The notes: generated from the letters alone by a model not told the origin. A stretch of DNA of 9,596 nt from Gammaproteobacteria bacterium (GCA_030597275.1 JAUVSB010000042.1:1-9596); one strand, 5' to 3'. Positions 1 to 6,532 are shown, counted from the first letter of the stretch. Translations and numbers: made by a program.

Positions 1-2
1 CT

Positions 3-1454
3 GAAAAAGCTGCTGCACCTACATCGAAAAATACAACGGTCGATGAACAAGTTGTCATGACTACGGGTATATCTGATGCAGAATTTGAGAAAGAAGCACA
101 AGCTAAAGACACTACAAAGACAACTGACGAAAGTGATAGTGAAAATGATTTCAAACCTGAAGAAACCGGTGCCATTAAACAACTTCTGGACACAGTAAAA
201 AAACCCGAAAACGTCGTTCGGGATGCCTGGTCAAATAGTTCAGCCCGACGCTTCCTGATCGATAATGTCGATGCCTATCGAGAGAAAGATGAAGACCAGA
301 ACATGGAAGAAGTCATCGAGAAGATGTACGGTGGCGCCACTGAAGGCAAATTCTTCCCGGGAAAATTCCTTAGAGAAAACATTCTATTCAGCATTCTGAT
401 ATCAATTCTTCTGTTCCTTGTTGGATGGAAAGCCGCGGGTATCTTTTTCCCCGATATTATGCCTGCAATAAATGACCAGATTATTGAAACGGTTCAGAAA
501 CAGACTGCTATCAAACAAAAAACAAAAACTTCAGAAAAGAGTAAGCCTGTAGTAACGAACACTGCCAATAAGGAGTTGATAGACGGCACCCTTGCACATT
601 GCCTGATTGAACCTGCTGCACGTACACAGTTTTCCGTTTCATTCAGTAAAGTTGGATATGAGTATACCAATCAGTCCCTGACTCTCGCCTATGAAGAAAC
701 ACGTGATTCTATCAAAGTCTGGGAGAGTATGAATATGGACTTCTATATCAAGGATGCACTCCTCCGATTTGGAGAGCTTGCAGGACTTTCCTTACCCGTT
801 ATAGAAAATGCACGTGAAGCAGTTTCTGATTACAGCCGCTCCCTGGTGCGCATACGCGAAGAAACTAAAGAGCTCGAGACACGCATCCGTAATATAAAGA
901 CCAGTAGAGGCAACCAATCAACCTATACTATTAATGAACGACTGCCACTACGTAATAAACTGGACAAGCTCAATTCAAGACTTGCAGAGGAACCAGATCA
1001 GGAGAGATTTATCCAGTTACTGGAAAAACTGAATTTAATTGAACAAGTATTATTGGGCAATGAAAAACCAGAAAGAGTAGAGCCAGACCAGATTACTGAA
1101 AATGCCCCTGACTGGTTGATACCTACTGCTGACACAACTGCCAGTGAAATCGTCACACCAATAAATGAAAATGTGCTACAAGCAATCCAGCTTCAAACAA
1201 AGGAACTTAAGGAAAGTTCACCAAAACTTACGGCTTATCATCTTTCTGAACTGGAAGTTTCGCTCAATAATCTTTTGAACTTATCCTCCTTGATCATTTT
1301 CCTACCGGAAAATATACTCGTTCCGTACAAGCTGGAACTATCCGGCCTTAATCGACGCCTGAACAAGTTAATGAAAAAGAAACTGCCCGCGTGGATAAAC
1401 TATAATCAATGCCTGACTACTATTCGCTCTGAGGCGATGGCTGTCCCTCGATAG
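3..1454 (+). CDS. Unrecognised membrane-anchored protein, 5' end outside the window
   Basis: The frame is open from base 3 to the stop at 1452-1454, so this is most likely the C-terminal 483 residues of a longer protein. An ATG at 57 exists, but it has no clear Shine-Dalgarno sequence, and the 18 codons before it continue the same Thr/Lys/Glu-rich composition. Counting from that ATG, residues 1-50 are acidic and low in complexity and 51-105 are charged. Residues 109-131 form a single hydrophobic membrane segment ending in a GIFFPD motif. A Lys/Thr-rich linker spans 150-172. The remaining roughly 290 residues are predicted soluble and largely helical, with heptad-like charged stretches at about 258-282 and 300-335 and a last helix-rich part to 465. 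The topology suggests a cytoplasmic N-terminus and a periplasmic C-terminal domain, which is inference. I do not recognise the family and assign no function. The methyltransferase gene follows 74 bp downstream on the same strand and could be co-transcribed. Confidence 0.8.
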   Translation, partial: EKAAAPTSKNTTVDEQVVMTTGISDAEFEKEAQAKDTTKTTDESDSENDFKPEETGAIKQLLDTVKKPENVVRDAWSNSSARRFLIDNVDAYREKDEDQNMEEVIEKMYGGATEGKFFPGKFLRENILFSILISILLFLVGWKAAGIFFPDIMPAINDQIIETVQKQTAIKQKTKTSEKSKPVVTNTANKELIDGTLAHCLIEPAARTQFSVSFSKVGYEYTNQSLTLAYEETRDSIKVWESMNMDFYIKDALLRFGELAGLSLPVIENAREAVSDYSRSLVRIREETKELETRIRNIKTSRGNQSTYTINERLPLRNKLDKLNSRLAEEPDQERFIQLLEKLNLIEQVLLGNEKPERVEPDQITENAPDWLIPTADTTASEIVTPINENVLQAIQLQTKELKESSPKLTAYHLSELEVSLNNLLNLSSLIIFLPENILVPYKLELSGLNRRLNKLMKKKLPAWINYNQCLTTIRSEAMAVPR

Positions 1455-1528
1455 CAATCATTTCATCAGTAAATCAGTTAAAATATCGGCTCAAGCTAGT
1501 CACCCATTACTATATCTAACAAGCTACT

Positions 1529-2089
1529 ATGTTTTCAGATTTCTTCAACAATCCCACTCTGCGCAGGTTCTGGTTAAAAATCCGTTACCTACTGGCACCT
1601 CTATTTCTTATTTTTCTGCTCCGATATATCAACACAGACTACCTGCTGGCAGGGTTCCTGATATCACTATTTGGTGAGTTGATTCAAACCTGGAGTTTTG
1701 CTTCACTGATTAAAAATGTGGAGCTAACCGTTCGTGGGCCTTATGTTATCGTTAGAAACCCGATGTACCTGGGACGTTATTTTCTTGGCCTGGGATTCGC
1801 CGTATTATTTGGCAACATCTGGTTTATTCTCTTCTACACCGTTCTTTATGTGTTCTACATGGTCAATCGCGTAAAACGTGAGGAAGCAAGGCTGATTGGT
1901 CTGCTTGAAGGTTATGATGATTACCGCAGCAAAGTACGTTCTTTCCTGCCGACTAAGGGGGTCAGTGACAGCAACCCTCTCTGGTACTTCAACTGGCAAA
2001 CACTGCGAACCAATCATGGTGACCAGAACTTCATTGTGTTTTTACTGATCTATGCTGTCATTTTTTCTTACGTTATCTTCTTTAAATAA
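1529..2089 (+). CDS. Isoprenylcysteine/phospholipid methyltransferase-family membrane protein
   Basis: A 186-residue integral membrane protein with hydrophobic segments at about 19-33, 39-58, 84-112 and 167-184. The diagnostic part is the C-terminal half. RGPYVIVRNPMYLGRY (69-84) matches the R-(H/N)-P-x-Y-x-G core of the ICMT/PEMT superfamily. It is followed after two hydrophobic stretches by KREEARLIGLLEGYDDYRSKVRSFLP (116-141), matching the family's E-E-x-L...Y-x-x-Y...V-x-x-F-x-P signature. In characterised members these segments build the S-adenosylmethionine pocket at the membrane interface. The substrate (prenylcysteine, phosphatidylethanolamine or another lipid) cannot be read from sequence, and bacterial members are mostly uncharacterised. 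Beyond residue 145 there is an extra tail with a final hydrophobic helix. The ATG at 1529 has only a poor Shine-Dalgarno sequence. The last 22 bp overlap the 3' end of the convergent yifB gene. Confidence 0.82.
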   Translation: MFSDFFNNPTLRRFWLKIRYLLAPLFLIFLLRYINTDYLLAGFLISLFGELIQTWSFASLIKNVELTVRGPYVIVRNPMYLGRYFLGLGFAVLFGNIWFILFYTVLYVFYMVNRVKREEARLIGLLEGYDDYRSKVRSFLPTKGVSDSNPLWYFNWQTLRTNHGDQNFIVFLLIYAVIFSYVIFFK

Positions 2090-3585
2090 CGATCCAGACT
2101 ACGATAACGGATAGCTTCAGCAATATGCTGATCCAGAACCTCATCACAGGCAGCCAGGTCGGCTATGCTTCTGGCTACCCGCAACATTCGGTGAAATGAG
2201 CGTGCTGACAGACCCAGTCGCGTCATAGCATCAGCAAGACAACTTCTTGCTGAGCTGGATATATTGCTCTCGCCATCAAGTTGCTGGGGGCTTAGCTGCG
2301 AATTAAATATACCCGAACGATCTAATTGCCGCTGACGGCTAGCCGAGACCCGCAGGCGTACCTCTAAACTACTTTCAGCCTGATGCTGCTTATCCAGTAA
2401 TACTTCCATGGGAACGGCTGACAGCTCAACCTGCAAGTAAATCCGATCCATTAATGGGCCTGATAATCTCGCTTTGTAACGTTCAATTTTTTCCTCAGTG
2501 CACCGACAACGACCATTGAGCTCACCCAGGTAACCACAGGGACAGGGATTCATAGCTGCCAGAAACTGAAAACGTGCAGGGTACTCAGCCTGCCTGCTGG
2601 CCCTTGATATAGAAATCATTCCAGACTCCATTGGTTCACGCAGAGCTTCCAGTACATGACGACCAAATTCTGGCAATTCATCAAGAAATAAAACACCATT
2701 ATGGGCAAGAGATATTTCTCCTGGCATCGGTTTAGATCCTCCACCAACCAGTGCGACAGCAGATGCCGTGTGATGCGGAGAGCGTATTGGACGGCGTTTC
2801 CAGTTGTCAGGGTCAAGGTTGGTTTTTGCAACGGAATAAATAGCTGCTGTTTCCAGTGCCTCCTGCATAGTCATTTCCGGCAGGATGCCAGGCAGGCGGC
2901 TGGCCAACATGGTCTTGCCACTTCCTGGCGGACCTGACATCAACAAGCTATGGTTTCCAGCAGCGGCAAGTTCCAGTGCTCTTTTCGCCTGATGCTGACC
3001 ACGTACATCTGCAAGATCCAGATAATCATTGCTTGATGGATGAACTGGCTTTAGCTGTTCTAGCGATAGCTGCTGCTGGCCATTTAGATGTGCGGTAAGT
3101 GATAACAGCTTAGCCGGTGCCAGTACATCACAGCCTTCAACAAGACAGGCCTCCTGGCCATTTTGCCTGGCCACCACGATAGTACGACCCAAACTGGCCA
3201 CCTGCAATGCCGCAGGCAGTACCCCGTTGACAGGACGCAGTTCACCACCCAGTGCGAGTTCGGCAGTGAACTCATACCTGTCCAGATTAGTATTCGCAAT
3301 CTGGCCAGAAGCAGCAAGAATTCCAATCGCTATCGGTAGATCAAAACGTCCACCGTCTTTGGGAATATCTGCCGGTGCCAGATTGATAGTTATACGGCGT
3401 GGCGGGAATTCGAAACCAGAATTCAGCAGAGCGCCTCGAACCCGGTCCTTGCTTTCTTTTACCGCGGCTTCAGGTAAACCTACGATGGAAAGCGACGGTA
3501 AACCATTTGATAGATGTACTTCTACGAACACCTGTGGAGACAGCACTCCATCGGCTGAGCGCGAATAAATATTTGCGAGTGACAT
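2068..3585 (-). CDS. yifB: YifB/ComM family AAA+ ATPase (Mg chelatase-like)
   Basis: The 505 residues are close to the 506 of E. coli YifB, and the start MSLANIYSRSADGV resembles its MSLSIVHTRAALGV. Domain order: an N-terminal Lon-protease-like ChlI domain (about 20-145, with VGLPEAAVKESKDRVR and ITINLAPADIPKDGGRFDLP); an AAA+ Mg-chelatase-type core with Walker A GPPGSGKT (218-225), Walker B LFLDE (299-303) and a CPC...CRC cysteine cluster (348-362); then a C-terminal helical domain to 505. Proteins of this family (ComM in Haemophilus and Vibrio) act as hexameric branch-migration helicases that help integrate incoming DNA during transformation. It is not a chelatase subunit despite the common annotation. 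The ATG at 3583-3585 has AAAGGA 8 bp upstream (3594-3599). ubiK lies 52 bp upstream on the same strand, so the two are probably co-transcribed. No terminator separates it from the convergent methyltransferase gene. Confidence 0.95.
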   Translation of the reverse strand: MSLANIYSRSADGVLSPQVFVEVHLSNGLPSLSIVGLPEAAVKESKDRVRGALLNSGFEFPPRRITINLAPADIPKDGGRFDLPIAIGILAASGQIANTNLDRYEFTAELALGGELRPVNGVLPAALQVASLGRTIVVARQNGQEACLVEGCDVLAPAKLLSLTAHLNGQQQLSLEQLKPVHPSSNDYLDLADVRGQHQAKRALELAAAGNHSLLMSGPPGSGKTMLASRLPGILPEMTMQEALETAAIYSVAKTNLDPDNWKRRPIRSPHHTASAVALVGGGSKPMPGEISLAHNGVLFLDELPEFGRHVLEALREPMESGMISISRASRQAEYPARFQFLAAMNPCPCGYLGELNGRCRCTEEKIERYKARLSGPLMDRIYLQVELSAVPMEVLLDKQHQAESSLEVRLRVSASRQRQLDRSGIFNSQLSPQQLDGESNISSSARSCLADAMTRLGLSARSFHRMLRVARSIADLAACDEVLDQHIAEAIRYRSLDRYLKKIT

Positions 3586-3637
3586 TGCTGGAATCCTTTC
3601 CCATGTTGTGTACTGAACGACTTTCCTTGTCGATCGT

Positions 3638-3901
3638 TTATTGCTGCATCTTTTTTTCTAGCTGCACTACCTGTAACTCTAACTGCTCCAGTTTCTCCCT
3701 GGTACGAAGAAGCACGCGCTTCTGAACTTCAAACTCCTCATTGCTGACCAGATCCATTTTATCAAAAGCACTGCTTGCTGCTGCACGCAGGTTGTCACGC
3801 ACCGCGGCAGCCAGTCCGCCGGGCAAGGCTGCTTCAAAGAAACGGATAAAGCTTTCGGAGTTTGGGTTCTTTTTTTCCATAAGACTTGGAATCATCCACA
3901 T
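3638..3901 (-). CDS. ubiK: Ubiquinone biosynthesis accessory factor UbiK (BMFP domain)
   Basis: A small 87-residue protein with the BMFP/YqiC signature DLVSNEEFEVQKRVLLRTREKLEQLELQVVQLEKK (about residues 50-84). The conserved DLVSxEEF(D/E)VQ motif is followed by a C-terminal coiled coil that trimerises in characterised members. The N-terminal half (FIRFFEAALPGGLAAAVRDNLRAAASSAF) is the amphipathic helix region. UbiK binds UbiJ in the cytoplasmic complex that supports aerobic ubiquinone synthesis. Three in-frame ATGs could start it: 3901, 3895 or 3880. None has a strong Shine-Dalgarno sequence. The ATG at 3880 gives a length before the DLVS motif closest to the Pseudomonas homologue as I remember it, so the longest form given here may be about 7 residues too long. 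It lies upstream of yifB and divergent from glnK1. Confidence 0.88.
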   Translation of the reverse strand: MWMIPSLMEKKNPNSESFIRFFEAALPGGLAAAVRDNLRAAASSAFDKMDLVSNEEFEVQKRVLLRTREKLEQLELQVVQLEKKMQQ

Positions 3902-3942
3902 TTTTCACAATGAAATCAACTTATACAGGCATATTTTATGCA

Positions 3943-3959
3943 TGCACCAGAATGGTGAA
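3943..3959 (+). promoter_or_regulatory. NtrC binding site 1 (strong)
   Basis: TGCACCAGAATGGTGAA matches the dyad consensus TGCACC-N5-GGTGCA at 11 of 12 defined positions; the only deviation is A for C next to last. Its centre (3951) lies 140 bp upstream of the start point predicted from the sigma-54 promoter at 4064-4080. That is the usual position for an NtrC enhancer. Confidence 0.82.
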
Positions 3960-3963
3960 TACA

Positions 3964-3992
3964 TTTATATCCATTGTTATAAACAGGTGCAA
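3964..3992 (-). promoter_or_regulatory. Putative sigma-70 promoter for ubiK-yifB
   Basis: On the minus strand, TTGCAC (3987-3992) is followed after exactly 17 bp by TATAAA (3964-3969). The -10 matches consensus at 5 of 6 positions and the -35 at only 3 of 6. Transcription would start near 3957, about 55 nt before the first ubiK ATG. The -35 and spacer coincide with the second NtrC-like site, and the start point lies inside the first. Prediction by eye only. Confidence 0.38.
3975..3991 (+). promoter_or_regulatory. NtrC binding site 2 (one good half-site)
   Basis: The right half GGTGCA (3986-3991) is perfect, while the left half (TGTTAT, 3975-3980) keeps only the TG. The centre at 3983 is 32 bp, three helical turns, from site 1. 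That spacing and the predicted -108 position support a second, weaker cooperative NtrC site. Confidence 0.55.
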
Positions 3993-4063
3993 ATAGAAAG
4001 ATAATTCCACCAGTCGTCATTCATAAGCAATTGTTATTAATGATATTTATTGATTAATTAAAA

Positions 4064-4080
4064 TTGGCATGATAACTGCA
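4064..4080 (+). promoter_or_regulatory. Sigma-54 (RpoN) -24/-12 promoter of glnK1-amtB1
   Basis: TTGGCATGATAACTGCA fits the consensus YTGGCACG-N4-TTGCW with two substitutions (T for C in the -24 block, C for T in the -12 block). The invariant GG (4066-4067) and GC (4078-4079) are spaced as required. The predicted start is about 4091, giving a leader of about 94 nt. The AT-rich stretch 4031-4063 just upstream could bend or bind IHF (a near match to its consensus lies on the minus strand at 4043-4055), which would bring NtrC to the polymerase. The IHF idea is weak. Confidence 0.85.
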
Positions 4081-4184
4081 TTATTACAAAACGAGATCAC
4101 ATTATTTATTTTGATGTCATGAACCAGTGGATAGCTGTACTGATAGCACAGCACGTCTGATCATTTAACAAGGAGTATTTAAAT

Positions 4185-4523
4185 ATGAAATTAATCACAG
4201 CCATTATCAAGCCATTCAAGCTTGACGACGTGCGTGACGCCCTGTCAGAAATTGGTATTACTGGCATGACTGTAACCGAAGTCAAGGGATTTGGTCGCCA
4301 GAAGGGACACACCGAGCTCTATCGTGGAGCGGAATACGTCGTTGATTTCCTGCCAAAAGCAAAACTTGAGATTGCAGTCAATGCTGATGTTGTTGATCAG
4401 GTCATTGAAGCGATCGTTGGTGTTGCCAGAACAGACAAGATTGGTGACGGAAAAATCTTTGTTACGCCGGTTGACAGCGTAGTACGGATACGTACCGGTG
4501 AAACTGACGCTGACGCGTTATAA
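4185..4523 (+). CDS. glnK: Nitrogen regulatory PII protein, first copy (GlnK1)
   Basis: A full-length 112-residue PII protein. The N-terminus MKLITAIIKPFKLDDVRDAL and PII motifs are intact. The T-loop GRQKGHTELYRGAEYVVDF (37-55) carries the uridylylation tyrosine Tyr51 and Arg47, the residue that plugs the Amt pore in the E. coli complex. The nucleotide-binding GDGKIF lies at 87-92 and RIRTGE near the C-terminus. PII trimers sense ATP/ADP and 2-oxoglutarate and, when deuridylylated, bind Amt trimers from the cytoplasmic side. Asp54 is GlnB-like, but adjacency to amtB 34 bp downstream favours the GlnK role. The ATG has AAGGAG (4170-4175) 9 bp upstream. Transcription is predicted from the sigma-54 promoter at 4064-4080 with NtrC sites further upstream. 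By hand alignment it shares about 85 of 112 residues with the second copy. Confidence 0.96.
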   Translation: MKLITAIIKPFKLDDVRDALSEIGITGMTVTEVKGFGRQKGHTELYRGAEYVVDFLPKAKLEIAVNADVVDQVIEAIVGVARTDKIGDGKIFVTPVDSVVRIRTGETDADAL

Positions 4524-4557
4524 ACGACTTTATCAATAACCTACAGAGGAAACTATT

Positions 4558-5832
4558 GTGGAAGCAATTGAAGGTATCAAGAATCTAAGCTACGCGCTGG
4601 ATACATTTTATTTCCTCATTACCGGTGCACTGGTAATGTGGATGGCAGCTGGCTTTGCCATGCTGGAAGCGGGTCTGGTTCGCTCAAAGAACACGGCTGA
4701 AATTTTAACTAAAAATATTGTACTGTTTGCCATTGCGGGCATTATGTACATGTTAATGGGCTACAACATCATGTACCCTGCCGACGGCAACGGCTACTTC
4801 CCGGCCATCGACCTGTCATTTATGTTTGGTGGTGACAACGATGCAGCTGAAGTACTCGCAACCGATATCGAAGGCTGGTATGACGGATCTTATTACTCTG
4901 GAATGTCTGATTTCTTCTTCCAGATGGTATTCGTGGCAACTGCGATGTCTATCGTTTCAGGTGCAGTCGCTGAGCGTATGAAATTATGGTCATTCATGGT
5001 CTTCGCCGTGGTAATGACTGGCTTCATCTACCCACTCCAGGGCTACTGGAAATGGGGTGGTGGTTTCCTTGATACCATGGGTTTCCAGGATTTCGCTGGA
5101 TCCGGTGTAGTACATCTCTGTGGTGCAGCTGCGGCTCTCGCCGGTGTTCTGCTGCTAGGTGCTCGTAAAGGCAAATATGGACCTAATGGTGAAGTGCGCG
5201 CTATCCCTGGCGCCAACCTGCCAATGGCTACACTGGGTACCTTTATCCTGTGGTTGGGCTGGTTCGGCTTCAATGGTGGTTCAGAACTGATCCTGTCAAA
5301 CGTGGGTGAAGCGAACGCTGTTGCTGCCGTATTTGTTAACACCAACATGGCTGCAGCAGGTGGTGTTATTGCCGGAATTTCGGCTGCACGCCTGATGTTT
5401 GGTAAGGCTGACCTTACCATGGCACTGAACGGTGCACTAGCCGGCCTGGTTGCCATTACCGCTGAACCTCTGGCTCCAACCCCGATTGGTGCCACACTCA
5501 TCGGCGCCTTTGGTGGCCTACTGGTAGTCTTTGCTATCACCATACTTGATAGAAAGCTCAAGATTGACGATCCAGTCGGTGCTATCTCCGTTCACGGTGT
5601 CGTCGGCATCTTCGGTCTGCTGGCTGTACCAATCTATAACACAGATGCAACCGTAATCACTCAGGCTACGGGTATGGCTGTTATCTTCGCCTGGTCATTT
5701 GGCGCAAGCCTGGTCACCTGGGGCATCATCAAGATGGTCATGGGCATCCGGGTTAGTGAAGAAGAAGAGTACGAAGGTGTGGATATCGGAGAATGTGGCC
5801 TCGAAGCCTATCCGGAGTTCACCAATAAATAG
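4558..5832 (+). CDS. amtB: Ammonium transporter AmtB, first copy, divergent C-tail
   Basis: A 424-residue Amt/Mep/Rh-family channel with about 11 membrane helices. Conserved features are present: AGFAMLEAGLVRSKN (31-45); FFFQMVF (119-125, outer Phe gate region); AERMK (138-142); Trp166 in YWKWGGGFL; DFAGSGVVH with Asp178 and the first pore His186; GWFGFNGGS (234-242); and AISVHGVVG with the second pore His346. These twin histidines line the ammonia path in the inner membrane. Unlike amtB2 and E. coli AmtB there is no signal peptide, so helix 1 begins almost at once. The cytoplasmic tail ends GVDIGECGLEAYPEF (407-421), with Cys413 at the site that is His in the HGE motif of E. coli AmtB. The start is GTG, chosen because AGAGGA (4545-4550) lies 7 bp upstream and homology begins there. 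It forms an operon with glnK1. Confidence 0.96.
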   Translation: MEAIEGIKNLSYALDTFYFLITGALVMWMAAGFAMLEAGLVRSKNTAEILTKNIVLFAIAGIMYMLMGYNIMYPADGNGYFPAIDLSFMFGGDNDAAEVLATDIEGWYDGSYYSGMSDFFFQMVFVATAMSIVSGAVAERMKLWSFMVFAVVMTGFIYPLQGYWKWGGGFLDTMGFQDFAGSGVVHLCGAAAALAGVLLLGARKGKYGPNGEVRAIPGANLPMATLGTFILWLGWFGFNGGSELILSNVGEANAVAAVFVNTNMAAAGGVIAGISAARLMFGKADLTMALNGALAGLVAITAEPLAPTPIGATLIGAFGGLLVVFAITILDRKLKIDDPVGAISVHGVVGIFGLLAVPIYNTDATVITQATGMAVIFAWSFGASLVTWGIIKMVMGIRVSEEEEYEGVDIGECGLEAYPEFTNK

Positions 5833-5859
5833 TTTACTCCCTGTTCAATACTGAACTTC

Positions 5860-5884
5860 AGGGGCGCTTCGGCGCCCCTTTTTT
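5860..5884 (+). terminator. Intrinsic terminator of glnK1-amtB1
   Basis: A perfect 7 bp GC stem, GGGGCGC-TTCG-GCGCCCC (5861-5878), with a stable TTCG tetraloop, extended by an A-T pair (5860/5879) and followed by six T residues (5879-5884). It starts 27 bp after the amtB1 stop. It should largely insulate the second glnK-amtB module from the first promoter. Confidence 0.92.
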
Positions 5885-5895
5885 GGGTTAAAAAA

Positions 5896-5986
5896 AGTTC
5901 CAAGATCCAAGATCCAAGTTCCAAGTAAAAAATAAAATCTGCTTCTGCCGTTCGACTTGGGACTTGGATCTTGGAACTTGGAACTT
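5896..5986. repeat. Inverted array of 7-bp repeats (family A), about 91 bp
   Basis: The left arm (5896-5926) consists of heptamers AGTTCCA, AGATCCA, AGATCCA, AGTTCCA plus AGT. The right arm (5955-5986) is ACTTGGG, ACTTGGA, TCTTGGA, ACTTGGA plus ACTT. The arms are reverse complements over 31 bp with two mismatches, one of which would be a G-U wobble in RNA. They are separated by a 28 bp AT-rich then mixed loop (5927-5954). A transcript would fold into a very long hairpin. It lies between the amtB1 terminator and the glnK2 ribosome binding site. No target-site duplication or transposase is visible. Confidence 0.93.
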
Positions 5987-6053
5987 ACACCCCTTGAAAC
6001 TTCACACCATTCTAAGGCAAACTCCTTCTCTTTAGATCACGAGGAGGATCATC

Positions 6054-6392
6054 ATGAAAATGTTAACAGCAATAATAAAGCCTTTCAGGCTCGATGATGT
6101 CAGGGACGCACTCGCCAATGTCGGAATTAAGGGCATTACCGTAACCGAAGTCAAAGGCTTTGGTCGCCAGAAAGGACATACCGAGTTATATCGAGGCGCT
6201 GAGTATGTCGTAGATTTCCTGCCAAAAGTAAAACTCGAGATCGCCATTGCCAGTGATCAGGTCGATACGGTGATTGATGCAATAGTCAATTCTGCCGGTA
6301 CCGGAAAGATTGGTGACGGAAAGATTTTTATCCACGAGCTTGAAAGTGTAATTCGCATTCGCACCGGAGAAACCGGTCATGATGCGCTTTAA
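6054..6392 (+). CDS. glnK: Nitrogen regulatory PII protein, second copy (GlnK2)
   Basis: A complete 112-residue PII paralogue starting MKMLTAIIKPFRLDDVRDAL. The T-loop (37-55) is identical to that of the first copy, including Arg47 and the uridylylation site Tyr51. GDGKIF (87-92) and RIRTGE are also conserved. Differences cluster in residues 58-82 and 93-110, away from the Amt-contacting loop, so both proteins could in principle bind either Amt. The start has a near-ideal GAGGAGG (6041-6047) 6 bp upstream of the ATG, suggesting strong translation. amtB2 follows after 140 bp, a gap that holds the family B heptamers. I find no -24/-12 element and no NtrC dyad in 5885-6053, so expression is probably not controlled in the same way as glnK1. 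No convincing sigma-70 promoter was found either. Confidence 0.95.
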   Translation: MKMLTAIIKPFRLDDVRDALANVGIKGITVTEVKGFGRQKGHTELYRGAEYVVDFLPKVKLEIAIASDQVDTVIDAIVNSAGTGKIGDGKIFIHELESVIRIRTGETGHDAL

Positions 6393-6412
6393 AATCAGAA
6401 GAAAGGGGAAAG

Positions 6413-6433
6413 CTAAGGACTAAGGACTAAGGA
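6413..6433 (+). repeat. Three perfect direct copies of a 7-bp repeat (family B)
   Basis: Three exact tandem copies of CTAAGGA occupy 6413-6419, 6420-6426 and 6427-6433, ending in CTT. They begin 20 bp after the glnK2 stop. No inverted partner was found in the rest of the glnK2-amtB2 gap, so unlike the neighbouring arrays this one cannot form a hairpin on its own. Confidence 0.92.
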
Positions 6434-6532
6434 CTTTACGCTAACAGACCAGAACATCATTTTTTATCAACATTAAAAAAACAGAATAAATTCACCATAC
6501 ACAGGTATTACCTGCTGGGAGGGAGTATTTTT

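Noticed and set aside
2068..3585. Magnesium chelatase subunit
   Set aside because: The N-terminal ChlI/Lon-like domain and the CPC...CRC cluster identify the YifB/ComM family, and no chlorophyll synthesis genes are nearby.
5043..5561. Long open frame (172 codons) antisense to amtB1
   Set aside because: It lies inside a conserved Amt coding region, is rich in Pro/Ala/Ser as expected from the complement of membrane-helix codons, and has no recognisable domain or ribosome binding site.
5896..5986. CRISPR array or classical MITE
   Set aside because: The repeat unit is 7 bp with no spacers, and there are no cas genes. No target-site duplication is visible at the ends of the inverted arms.
5885..6053. 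Second sigma-54 promoter or NtrC dyad for glnK2
   Set aside because: No GG/GC pair at 12 bp spacing within a TGGCA...TGC context, and no TGCACC/GGTGCA halves. The nearest candidate (AAGGCAAACTCC near 6014) lacks the -12 GC.
6054..6392. Recent duplication or gene conversion between glnK1 and glnK2
   Set aside because: Even where the proteins are identical (around the T-loop), about a third of codons differ synonymously, pointing to an old duplication under purifying selection.
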